From Bacteroidales bacterium (GTDB lineage: Bacteria; Bacteroidota; Bacteroidia; Bacteroidales; UBA1402), in NCBI GenBank assembly GCA_012511135.1, contig JAAZGQ010000079.1:1-10017 (forward strand): a stretch of 10,017 nt of DNA. The letters run 5' to 3'. Of this stretch, positions 1-6,456 are shown one piece after another; positions within the stretch are counted from its first letter, which is position 1; every line of letters starts with the position of its first letter. Made by a program: the position numbers and the translations under genes. The notes beneath the pieces are model-generated. The model saw only the letters and a program-made list of their open reading frames with translations, searched no databases and was not told where the DNA came from.

Positions 1-174
1 AGCATCAAAGCCGACCGCAAAGAAATTGCTCCCGGCAAAGAAAGCCGCCTCCGGATAATCTTTCAGGCAGACAAACTAATAGGAAACCTCCACTATACTC
101 TGGAGTTTATTACCAACGATCCCAGGCAAGCGATAACTAAAATCCCTCTCACAGTCAAAGTCCTCTCTGAATGA
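1..174 (+). CDS. DUF1573-like protein, C-terminal end (partial)
   Basis: An open frame enters from the left edge and ends at TGA 172-174, giving the last 57 residues of a protein. The fragment has alternating beta-strand character, with the segments RLRIIFQ, HYTLEFITNDP and ITKIPLTVKV. This is the pattern of an immunoglobulin-like DUF1573/ASH-type domain, in which a strand is followed by a TNDP turn and a final I.L.V.V strand. Bacteroidetes encode many such envelope proteins, usually exported and of unknown role. The stop overlaps the meaB start in an ATGA junction (171-174), so the two genes are probably co-transcribed and translationally coupled. The 5' end, and any signal peptide, lie outside the window. 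The family call rests on a short fragment and is moderately secure. Confidence 0.6.
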   Translation, partial: SIKADRKEIAPGKESRLRIIFQADKLIGNLHYTLEFITNDPRQAITKIPLTVKVLSE

Positions 175-1256
175 AACACCCGGAAAACGATGCACAATAT
201 CAGGGATTGACAGTTAACAAAGGAATAAACCAGCCCCCTATTATCAATCCGTATTCAAAGAAAAGGAGTCAGAGAAAAACCTATTCTGTCGAAGAATTTG
301 TGCAGGGAATACTGGCCGGCAACAATGTCATTCTAAGCCAGGCTCTAACCTTAATCGAAAGCCTGAGACCCGATCATCAGAACATGGCTCATGAAATAAT
401 TGAGCGTTGTCTGCCATACACCGGGCAGTCTGTGCGATGGGGTATTACCGGAGTCCCCGGAGCTGGCAAAAGCACTTCGATAGAGGCTTTCGGAATGGAG
501 CTTATAAAACAGGGTAAAAAGTTGGCCGTGCTGGCCATAGATCCAAGCAGCGAACGAAGCAAAGGCAGTATTCTGGGGGATAAAACCAGGATGGAAGCTT
601 TGTCGGTTGAACCTAATGCCTTTGTCAGGCCTTCACCCACCGGAGGATCACTGGGAGGTGTTGCCCGCAAAACCAGAGAAAGCATTGTGCTTTGCGAGGC
701 TGCCGGCTTCGACACCATTTTTGTAGAAACGGTCGGTGTAGGACAATCCGAAACTGCCGTACATTCCATGGTTGATTTTTTTCTCCTGATTCAGATTGCC
801 GGTGCCGGCGACGAACTACAGGGTATCAAGCGCGGCATTATGGAAATGTCCGACGGTATAATTATAAACAAAGCCGACGGCAACAATATTGACCGGGCCA
901 ATTTGGCAGCGGCTCAGTATCGCAATGCGCTGAAACTTTTTCCAATGCCTGAATCCGGCCTGCGCCCCGAAGTCATATGCTACTCGGCTCAACAGAGGAC
1001 AGGGCTGACAGAAGTTTTAGACATGGTAAACAAGCATATCGAGCTGTTCAAAGCCAAGGGCAGTTTTGAGCAAAGACGCACGCAACAGGCCATTTACTGG
1101 ATGCGTCAAAGCATAGACGAAGCCTTGAGAAACGATTTCTATCACCAACCAGAGATTGCCGCTATGATTGAAATAAAAGAACTGGAAGTACTGAACAACA
1201 AAAAAACCTCGTTTAGTGCTGCCCGCGAACTCCTCGATTATTACTATAATTCCTGA
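171..1256 (+). CDS. meaB: MeaB/ArgK-type GTPase, methylmalonyl-CoA mutase chaperone
   Basis: This is a 361-residue P-loop GTPase of the G3E class. Visible motifs are the Walker A loop GVPGAGKST (residues 94-102), the IDPSS segment (123-127), the ETVGVGQSE switch region (186-194) and the base-recognition NKAD (233-236). Family members bind adenosylcobalamin-dependent methylmalonyl-CoA mutase, gate cofactor loading and protect the enzyme from inactivation in the cytoplasm. The ATG at 171 is preferred because the N-terminal stretch QGLTVNKGI followed by a Pro/Asn-rich segment resembles Bacteroidetes homologues, and because it forms an ATGA overlap with the upstream gene. The length suits the family, whose members are about 320-370 residues. 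The mutase genes usually found nearby are not in the window. The gene converges on ispH with 5 nt between the stops. Confidence 0.93.
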   Translation: MKHPENDAQYQGLTVNKGINQPPIINPYSKKRSQRKTYSVEEFVQGILAGNNVILSQALTLIESLRPDHQNMAHEIIERCLPYTGQSVRWGITGVPGAGKSTSIEAFGMELIKQGKKLAVLAIDPSSERSKGSILGDKTRMEALSVEPNAFVRPSPTGGSLGGVARKTRESIVLCEAAGFDTIFVETVGVGQSETAVHSMVDFFLLIQIAGAGDELQGIKRGIMEMSDGIIINKADGNNIDRANLAAAQYRNALKLFPMPESGLRPEVICYSAQQRTGLTEVLDMVNKHIELFKAKGSFEQRRTQQAIYWMRQSIDEALRNDFYHQPEIAAMIEIKELEVLNNKKTSFSAARELLDYYYNS

Positions 1257-1261
1257 AGCTT

Positions 1262-2137
1262 TCAGCTTGAAAACGCCAGTTTTTTTTCAATTTCCTGACG
1301 GACTTCTTCCATCAGCCAACGAGGAGTTGAAGTCGCTCCACTGATCCCTATTCGTTCAAACCCTATGAGATCAATCTCATTTATGTCATGAGGGCCTGTA
1401 ATAAAATAAGTCTTGTCGTTAACTTCCTTACATGCTTTGTACAACGATTTGCCATTGGAGCTTTTGGCATCGCTCACAAAAAATACCAAATCGTTGGCGG
1501 CCGCAAAATTCCGGATCTGAGGTACTCGATTGGACATATGACGACATATGGTATCGTAATGCTCAAATGAAACAGCGGGATTGATTCCGGCTTTTATTTT
1601 TTCCACCACCAGACGGTACTCATCAAGCGACTTGGTGGTTTGTGAAAACAGTATAATGGGCTTGCTGAGATCTATTCTGTCCACATCGGGTAGGTGTTCC
1701 ACAACTATAGCTTTATTTTCAGTCTGTCCCACCAAACCGTTAACTTCTGCATGACCGGGTTTCCCGAAAATAACAATTTGAGTTTCGTCGTGTTTGTGTT
1801 CCTGATAGGCTTTGCGTATTCTTCTCTGCAAATTGATCACCACCGGACAAGTCGCATCAACCAGTTCCAGGCCTTGTTCCTCGGCCAGTTTATATGTTGA
1901 AGGAGGCTCACCGTGAGCGCGTATCAATACTTTTTTATTTTTCAGGGTGGCGAAGTCCTCGTAACGTATGGTCTTCATTCCTTTGTTTTCAAGACGTTCA
2001 ACCTCCATATTGTTGTGTACGATGTCGCCCAGACAAAAAAGTTCTTCTTTGTTCAGCAACTGTTCTTCGGCTTTGGTGATGGCTTTGACCACTCCAAAAC
2101 AATAACCGGAATGTTTGTCAATTTCTATTCTTGCCAT
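1262..2137 (-). CDS. ispH: 4-hydroxy-3-methylbut-2-enyl diphosphate reductase
   Basis: This is the last enzyme of the non-mevalonate (MEP) pathway. It reduces HMBPP to IPP and DMAPP with an Fe-S cluster in the cytoplasm. I place the start at ATG 2137, giving 291 residues beginning MARIEID. The frame stays open upstream to 2173, but the family begins just before the SGYCFGVV motif. With this start the three cluster cysteines fall at C13 (SGYCFG), C97 (DATCP) and C198 (DTIC), close to the known spacing of about 12, 96 and 197 in E. coli. The substrate histidines are also present: IVHNN (H41), RAHGEP (H75) and GHAEVNG (H129/E131). The SSNGKSL motif and GATSTP segment follow. The start lies inside the 3' end of cmk (20-nt overlap), which indicates co-transcription and coupling. 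Confidence 0.95.
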   Translation of the reverse strand: MARIEIDKHSGYCFGVVKAITKAEEQLLNKEELFCLGDIVHNNMEVERLENKGMKTIRYEDFATLKNKKVLIRAHGEPPSTYKLAEEQGLELVDATCPVVINLQRRIRKAYQEHKHDETQIVIFGKPGHAEVNGLVGQTENKAIVVEHLPDVDRIDLSKPIILFSQTTKSLDEYRLVVEKIKAGINPAVSFEHYDTICRHMSNRVPQIRNFAAANDLVFFVSDAKSSNGKSLYKACKEVNDKTYFITGPHDINEIDLIGFERIGISGATSTPRWLMEEVRQEIEKKLAFSS

Positions 2138-2819
2138 ATACCACTTCATTAAAACGATCTTCCAGCCAGGCATTTTGCTCTTCAGGACTCATTTGCCCGT
2201 TGTCCAGTTCTATAGCATCATCGGCTTTGCGTAAAGGGCTGGCCTGACGGTTCAAATCCATTTGATCGCGCATTTCTATGTTATGGAGAATATCTTCGTA
2301 ACTTGCCTTAATCCCCTTTTCTTTCAATTCCAGATAACGTCTTTGAGCACGAACGGCTGCAGCTGCTGTGAGAAATATTTTCAATTCGGCTTCGGGAAAA
2401 ACAGCCGTGCCAATATCGCGACCATCCATTACCACGCCCTTGTTCCTGGCCAGTGAACGCTGAATCCCGACCAAATATTGCCTTAGCTCGGGAACGGCAC
2501 TGACAAGACTAACCACCCCGGCAACTTCCATGCCCCTGATTTCGTCTTCTACGTCTTCTCCGTTGAGACAAATGCGGGGCAGACCCTGCCCCTCGGTACA
2601 AAAACTTATGTTTATATCTTTAAGCCCCCCGATAAGAGCCTCCACGTTCAAATCCGGGGATTTAATCCAGCCTTTTCTCAGACAATACAAGGCCACGGCT
2701 CTGTACATGGCTCCACTATCGATATAGAGATAGGCATGCTTCTGTGCCAGTTGTTTGGCCATAGAGCTTTTTCCGCTGGATGAATGGCCATCGATGGCTA
2801 CAATAATACGTTTTTCCAT
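2118..2819 (-). CDS. cmk: Cytidylate kinase
   Basis: This 233-residue protein is a (d)CMP kinase, which phosphorylates CMP and dCMP with ATP in pyrimidine nucleotide salvage and synthesis. The P-loop is GHSSSGKS at residues 11-18. The CMP-binding motif DSGAMYR is at 35-41, MDGRDIGT at 131-138, and the lid with its arginines (RAQRRYLEL) is near 157-165. The conserved RDQMDLNR segment is at 184-191, followed by SPLRKADDAI. The length matches the bacterial enzyme, about 220-230 residues. The ATG at 2819 lies 3 nt after the porQ stop, and the 3' end overlaps the ispH start by 20 nt. The three genes therefore form one minus-strand unit. No clear Shine-Dalgarno is seen, as is common in Bacteroidetes. 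Confidence 0.95.
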   Translation of the reverse strand: MEKRIIVAIDGHSSSGKSSMAKQLAQKHAYLYIDSGAMYRAVALYCLRKGWIKSPDLNVEALIGGLKDINISFCTEGQGLPRICLNGEDVEDEIRGMEVAGVVSLVSAVPELRQYLVGIQRSLARNKGVVMDGRDIGTAVFPEAELKIFLTAAAAVRAQRRYLELKEKGIKASYEDILHNIEMRDQMDLNRQASPLRKADDAIELDNGQMSPEEQNAWLEDRFNEVVYGKNRN

Positions 2820-2822
2820 TAT

Positions 2823-3812
2823 TTAAAAGATTCCCAGATCGGTCGACAAAGTCATTTGTAAAGAATTACCGGCAATGTGGTACTGAGCAAAAGAAGCTCC
2901 AATTCGCAGTTTTCGCACTGACATAGAAAATCCCGCAGTAAAACCGGTCAGTACGGTTCGTTGATCCAGTGATAATTCTGATTTTCGCCGGACGTTGTAT
3001 CCCAGACTGAGTTGGAAATTATCAGAGGGCACAAATTCCAGGCCTATCAACATGTGTTTAAAAACTTTCTCAATAAAATTATCGTTGCTCACAGCCAGGC
3101 CCGAAGTTCCGTCAATATAGGGATATGACCAGGCGTTAAAACCCCAGGCAGTAAGAGTAAATCGAAAGGGAGCATGCATCAGGCCCTTAGTTACACCAAA
3201 CTGAACATCCCAGGGTAAAGCTTCGTAGCTTTCGTCGTAGGGTTTAAATTGAGATCCCAGGTTTTTGATGGCAAAACCTGCCCAGATTTTTTGTTCCGGA
3301 TTGGCATATTGAAGGCCCAGATCTATAGCCATGCCTATCGACGTGTACTGATCAAGCACCGAATAAACCAGATGCATATTAGCACCTGCCCTCCAACGGG
3401 GATCCAGCATAAAAGCATAAGCTCCGCTCATGGCCATATCTTTGGCGAAAAATTCACCGGTGGGCAGGTTTTCTCCTGCGCTGATCAGCTGTCCGTAATC
3501 TACGTAGCGCAGGGCGGCCATCCAGGAACTTCTTTCGTTTATCTTGCGGGAATAAGCTGCAGTCCCCAGATGTATATCGGCCAGGTAATTCATATAACCC
3601 AAGGCCAGCTGGTTGTGCATTTCCAGAGATAGGGCTGCCGGATTGTGCAAGCTTAAATTCAGGTCGCTTTCCGGAGAAGAAAGCACTGTTCCTCCCAGGC
3701 CTGCGGCATTACTTGACACAGGCAGGGTAAGAAAGCGATAGACACCTTCCCCGGCCTGTAAACTGAGCAGGCCGGCTGCAAGTATCACAAGCAAAGTCAA
3801 CGCGTGTCGCAT
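2823..3812 (-). CDS. porQ: Type IX secretion system protein PorQ
   Basis: This is a 329-residue exported beta-rich protein. Residues 1-20 form a signal peptide: MRH, then a hydrophobic Leu/Ala stretch with cleavage likely after LQA. The mature N-terminus carries the PorQ-like signature YRFLTLPVSSNAAGLGG (25-41), followed by the HNPAAL motif (56-61) shared by PorV/PorQ-type outer-membrane proteins of the FadL-like barrel class. Alternating hydrophobic residues and aromatic-rich strands continue to the end (DLGIF). PorQ is an outer-membrane component of the Bacteroidetes type IX secretion system, where it works with the PorU/V/Z attachment complex on secreted cargo. The length fits PorQ, about 330-345 residues. 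It is first in an operon with cmk and ispH, a conserved order in Bacteroidales. A generic PorV-like protein is the main alternative. Confidence 0.85.
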   Translation of the reverse strand: MRHALTLLVILAAGLLSLQAGEGVYRFLTLPVSSNAAGLGGTVLSSPESDLNLSLHNPAALSLEMHNQLALGYMNYLADIHLGTAAYSRKINERSSWMAALRYVDYGQLISAGENLPTGEFFAKDMAMSGAYAFMLDPRWRAGANMHLVYSVLDQYTSIGMAIDLGLQYANPEQKIWAGFAIKNLGSQFKPYDESYEALPWDVQFGVTKGLMHAPFRFTLTAWGFNAWSYPYIDGTSGLAVSNDNFIEKVFKHMLIGLEFVPSDNFQLSLGYNVRRKSELSLDQRTVLTGFTAGFSMSVRKLRIGASFAQYHIAGNSLQMTLSTDLGIF

Positions 3813-3833
3813 AATTCCTGAATTTTAAACCAC

Positions 3834-3841
3834 CAAAGGTA
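3834..3841 (-). promoter_or_regulatory. Putative -7 box for the porQ-cmk-ispH operon
   Basis: Read on the minus strand, 3841 to 3834 is TACCTTTG, an exact match to the Bacteroidetes -7 consensus TAnnTTTG. It lies 21 nt upstream of the porQ ATG, so transcription would start about 15 nt before the gene. The best -33 candidate, TTG at 3870-3868, is 26 nt away. That is longer than the usual 19-21 nt, so the upstream element is weak or absent. The position between divergent genes supports the assignment. Confidence 0.5.
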
Positions 3842-3935
3842 GTGAATTTCCATCTAACATAGTGCGTCAAGTTTCTATATGATAAGCTCTGAAGAGATTT
3901 TTTTCTATGTCTTCTCTTTTTTATTAAAAATAATG

Positions 3936-3943
3936 TATCTTTG
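3936..3943 (+). promoter_or_regulatory. Putative -7 box for tonB
   Basis: TATCTTTG matches the Bacteroidetes -7 consensus TAnnTTTG exactly. It ends 39 nt before the tonB ATG at 3983, which predicts a leader of about 30-35 nt. No TTTG or TTG is visible at the expected -33 distance; that region is T-rich. This box sets the tonB start, because an upstream in-frame TTG codon at 3941 falls inside the box and could not be part of the transcript. Confidence 0.55.
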
Positions 3944-3982
3944 TCGGTCAACAGAACCCATTTCTTTTTTACGTCAAACACC

Positions 3983-4663
3983 ATGGAAGTAAAAAAATCG
4001 TCAAGAGCCAATCTGGATAAAAACACCACCACCAATTTTCTGATGGGGCTGGTCATTGCTTTGGGCTTCCTTTTCATCGGATTCGAATATTCCAACACCG
4101 AAGTTACGGTGCAGGACATATCCGATTCTTCGGGTGAAATCGAAGAAGAAATGATGATAGAAATCACCAGGCAATACGTTCCCCCGCCCCCTCCTCCTCC
4201 TCAAACTGTACAAACTGACCTCATTCAGATTGTGGAAGACAATACCCTGGAAGAAGAAGTTGAATTCGAATCCATGGAAGATATTCCTGATGAAGCAGTT
4301 GTAATTACAAGCAGTGGAGACATCACAGAAGAATACGATCCCAACGGTGAAGTTTTTATGTTTGTTGAAGAAATGCCCGGCTTCCCCGGAGGAGATAGAG
4401 CCCTGATGGAATTCATCAACAAAAATCTGCGTTACCCGCAGCTTGCACTGGAAAACGGCATCTCCGGCCGTGTAATTTGTACCTTTGTTATCGATGGACG
4501 CGGAAAAGTGTCTGATATTCAGGTAATTCGTTCGGTTGATCCCAATCTGGACCGTGAAGCCATCAGGGTAATCAGCATGATGCCCGACTGGAAACCCGGA
4601 AAACAAAGGGGTAAACCCGTACGCGATCGCTATACTCTGCCCATTATCTTCAAATTACAGTAG
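3983..4663 (+). CDS. tonB: TonB family energy transducer
   Basis: This is a 226-residue TonB-like protein. A short basic N-terminus (MEVKKSSRANLDK) precedes one membrane helix at about residues 17-36. A periplasmic linker follows, rich in Glu/Asp and with seven consecutive prolines at 67-73. The C-terminal TonB domain spans about 133-226, from FPGGDRALMEFI through YPQLALENGISGRV, the FVIDGRGKVSDI strand and WKPGKQRGKPV to IIFKLQ. TonB couples the proton motive force harvested by ExbB/ExbD to TonB-dependent outer-membrane transporters. I chose ATG 3983 because MEVKKS is the usual Bacteroidetes TonB beginning and because the promoter box at 3936-3943 excludes the TTG upstream. The acidic linker, rather than a Lys-Pro/Glu-Pro one, is typical of this phylum. 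Its likely partners are encoded at 7455-9849 in a separate unit. Confidence 0.92.
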   Translation: MEVKKSSRANLDKNTTTNFLMGLVIALGFLFIGFEYSNTEVTVQDISDSSGEIEEEMMIEITRQYVPPPPPPPQTVQTDLIQIVEDNTLEEEVEFESMEDIPDEAVVITSSGDITEEYDPNGEVFMFVEEMPGFPGGDRALMEFINKNLRYPQLALENGISGRVICTFVIDGRGKVSDIQVIRSVDPNLDREAIRVISMMPDWKPGKQRGKPVRDRYTLPIIFKLQ

Positions 4664-4679
4664 CGGATATACCGATCAA

Positions 4680-4740
4680 TAACAAATAACATACAAAATA
4701 CATTAAGGGGAAACCGATGTATTTTGTATGTTATTTGTTA
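4680..4740 (+). repeat. Perfect 24-bp inverted repeat, possible tonB terminator
   Basis: The left arm 4680-4703 is the exact reverse complement of the right arm 4717-4740, separated by a 13-nt loop (4704-4716, purine-rich with GGGGAAA). The stem has only four G-C pairs out of 24. It starts 16 nt after the tonB stop and ends 13 nt before the prenyl synthase ATG. The position suggests a transcription terminator or mRNA 3'-end stabiliser for tonB. However, the right arm is not followed by a clean T-tract (CTTTATATAAAA), so a classic intrinsic terminator is not certain. The right arm also holds near-matches to TAnnTTTG (for example TATTTTG at 4720-4726), so it may overlap the promoter of the next gene. 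Confidence 0.85.
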
Positions 4741-4753
4741 CTTTATATAAAAT

Positions 4754-5731
4754 ATGAAAAGTATTCAGGAAATCAGCTCAATAATACAAAACGGCATCCG
4801 TGATATCGATTTTCCAAATCAGCCTAAGGGTTTATATGAACCACTAAAATACGTTCTTTCCCTGGGCGGTAAACGACTGAGGCCCCTGCTTTGCCTCTCG
4901 GCATGCAATCTTTACAGTGAAGAGGCACTTACACAGGCACTACCCCTGGCTCTTGGTATAGAACTTTTCCATAATTTCACACTGATACACGACGACTTAA
5001 TGGATCGTTCACTATTGAGGCGTAACAAAGCCACCGTTCACATAAAATGGGACGAAAATACGGCAGTCCTCTCGGGCGACGCCCTGCAAATAATGGCCTA
5101 CCAACATATTGCATCGGCTCCGGCAGACAAACTAAAAGACTGTCTGGATTTATTCAATCAGACGGCCAGGGAAGTTTGCGAAGGACAACAACTGGATATG
5201 AACTTTGAAACGCTGGACAATGTCAGCAAAGAGGATTACATCGAAATGGTACGCCTAAAAACAGCTGTCTTGTTGGGCTGTAGCCTAAAAATGGGAGCCA
5301 TTGCCGGAGGGGCAACAGCCCGCGAGGCCGGTTTGCTTTACGACTTCGGTATTCACCTGGGCATAGCCTTTCAGATTCAGGATGACCTACTTGATGTTTA
5401 CGGGGATTCTGAGATTTTTGGCAAAGCCATAGGCGGAGATATTGTCAACAACAAAAAAACCTTTCTTTGGATACATTCCATGGAAACAGCCGATACCCAT
5501 ACCCGCGGCCTCTTTTTGAATTGCATGAAGAGCAGCTATATGGATCGGGAGGAAAAAATAAAAATGGTAACAAGTTTTTACAACCAACTTGGGGCCAGAG
5601 AAAGTTGTGAACAACAGATGCTGGACCACCAGCATTCTGCCCTGAAAGCACTCGAGGGCCTGAGTATTGACAAAGAGAATTTAGTTACATTGAGCGAATT
5701 GGCCAGGAAACTGACCTACCGCCAGGTATAA
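4754..5731 (+). CDS. Polyprenyl synthetase, short-chain (E)-prenyl diphosphate synthase
   Basis: This 325-residue all-helical enzyme condenses IPP with allylic diphosphates. The substrate-binding GGKRLRP is at residues 38-44. The first aspartate-rich motif is DDLMD at 80-84 and the second is DDLLD at 210-214, and EGQQLDM lies at 143-149. Both magnesium-binding clusters are intact, so it should be active. The first motif lacks the two-residue insertion (DDxxxxD) of typical bacterial farnesyl diphosphate synthases, and Phe75 lies five residues before it. By the known chain-length rules this resembles geranylgeranyl-type (C20) synthases, but the product length is my inference. It uses the IPP and DMAPP made by IspH, encoded nearby. 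The unknown gene at 5752 follows after 20 nt and is probably in the same operon. Confidence 0.9.
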   Translation: MKSIQEISSIIQNGIRDIDFPNQPKGLYEPLKYVLSLGGKRLRPLLCLSACNLYSEEALTQALPLALGIELFHNFTLIHDDLMDRSLLRRNKATVHIKWDENTAVLSGDALQIMAYQHIASAPADKLKDCLDLFNQTAREVCEGQQLDMNFETLDNVSKEDYIEMVRLKTAVLLGCSLKMGAIAGGATAREAGLLYDFGIHLGIAFQIQDDLLDVYGDSEIFGKAIGGDIVNNKKTFLWIHSMETADTHTRGLFLNCMKSSYMDREEKIKMVTSFYNQLGARESCEQQMLDHQHSALKALEGLSIDKENLVTLSELARKLTYRQV

Positions 5732-5751
5732 AAAAGAAAGTTTGTCCAATT

Positions 5752-6456
5752 ATGCCATACAGAAGATTGCCTAACACCGACAGTGCACGTATACGCGCTC
5801 TGGATGCCGCCACTAAACAGGGAGAAATAGTGGGCTTTCTTGATCTGGCCTATTCGTACAAGCTCAGAAACGATGCACTGTTGGTTTTGTCTCAATTAGA
5901 ACAGGCCTATCACGAATATAACATAAACCTGGAGAGGCAAACCAGCAATAGCAAATCCTACCTGGCTCATCTCAAAACAGCCAGATTATACATTTCCCAT
6001 TTCATACAGGTACTTAATCTGAGCGTCTTGCGCAACGAAATAAAAAAGGAGCATAAAAAGCTTTACCATCTGGATGTCAATCAACAAAGTATTCCCGATT
6101 TAAGCACGGAACAAGCCCTGATCGACTGGGGGAAAAACATCATCGAAGGAGAAAACGAACGTATCCGTAAGGGAGGTGCCCCCATATACAATCCTTCTAT
6201 CGCCAAGGTTAAGGTGTTTTACGACAACTTTGTTGAAGCAAAAATTTCGCAAAAAATTCTCCAGCAGAATACTTCGCGCTCGTTGTCCAAACTGGCTCTC
6301 CTCAGAGAAAACGCTGACGCCATCATACTGGATATCTGGAATCAGGTCGAAGAACACTTTAAAGACCTTCAGGACGATGAAAAACGCAAACGATGTAAAA
6401 AATACGGTCTTGTGTATTATTTCCGTAAAAACGAAAAAAAAGGACAACATGATTGA
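5752..6456 (+). CDS. Conserved Bacteroidetes protein of unknown function
   Basis: This 234-residue protein has no signal peptide and no membrane segment, so it is probably cytoplasmic. It begins MPYRRLPNTDSARIRAL, a start I recognise as recurring in uncharacterised Bacteroidetes proteins. It then appears mostly alpha-helical and highly charged. Around residues 141-160 sits a distinctive GGAPIYNPSIAKVKVFYDNF segment, the strongest candidate for a conserved site. The end is basic and aromatic (KYGLVYYFRKNEKK). I see no catalytic motif, metal-binding cluster or nucleotide-binding loop. It starts 20 nt after the prenyl synthase and overlaps the tatD start by 8 nt (6449-6456), so it sits in an operon with both. 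The gene is real, given its length, its coupling and its recognisable N-terminus, but no function can be assigned. Confidence 0.85.
   Translation: MPYRRLPNTDSARIRALDAATKQGEIVGFLDLAYSYKLRNDALLVLSQLEQAYHEYNINLERQTSNSKSYLAHLKTARLYISHFIQVLNLSVLRNEIKKEHKKLYHLDVNQQSIPDLSTEQALIDWGKNIIEGENERIRKGGAPIYNPSIAKVKVFYDNFVEAKISQKILQQNTSRSLSKLALLRENADAIILDIWNQVEEHFKDLQDDEKRKRCKKYGLVYYFRKNEKKGQHD

Noticed and set aside
1270..1287. AAAAC-GCCA-GTTTTTTTT as an intrinsic terminator of meaB
   Set aside because: The stem is only about five or six A-T rich pairs and lies within the ispH coding end, so it is too weak to list as a feature.
2138..2173. Upstream in-frame start of ispH at 2173 or 2149
   Set aside because: These starts add residues before the conserved IEIDKHSGYCFG beginning. 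ATG 2137 puts the first cluster cysteine at position 13, as in known IspH.
3709..4167. Minus-strand open frame of 152 codons spanning the porQ start, the intergenic region and the tonB start
   Set aside because: It runs antisense to the tonB start and across both promoter boxes. Its product has no recognisable motif, and porQ and tonB explain the coding signal better.
4185..4205. C/T-rich tract near 4185-4205 as a simple-sequence repeat that could vary in phase
   Set aside because: It encodes the seven prolines of the TonB linker using mixed CCC/CCG/CCT codons, so it is not a pure repeat prone to slippage.
4001..4606. Long minus-strand open frame (201 codons) antisense to tonB
   Set aside because: It is a mirror of the tonB reading frame. 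The translation is a compositionally odd Phe/His-rich sequence with no family resemblance.
6176..6448. Upstream in-frame extension of tatD to an ATG at 6176
   Set aside because: This 91-codon stretch overlaps the unknown gene in another frame. The TatD family starts at MIDTHTH, and a purine-rich AAAGGA precedes ATG 6449.
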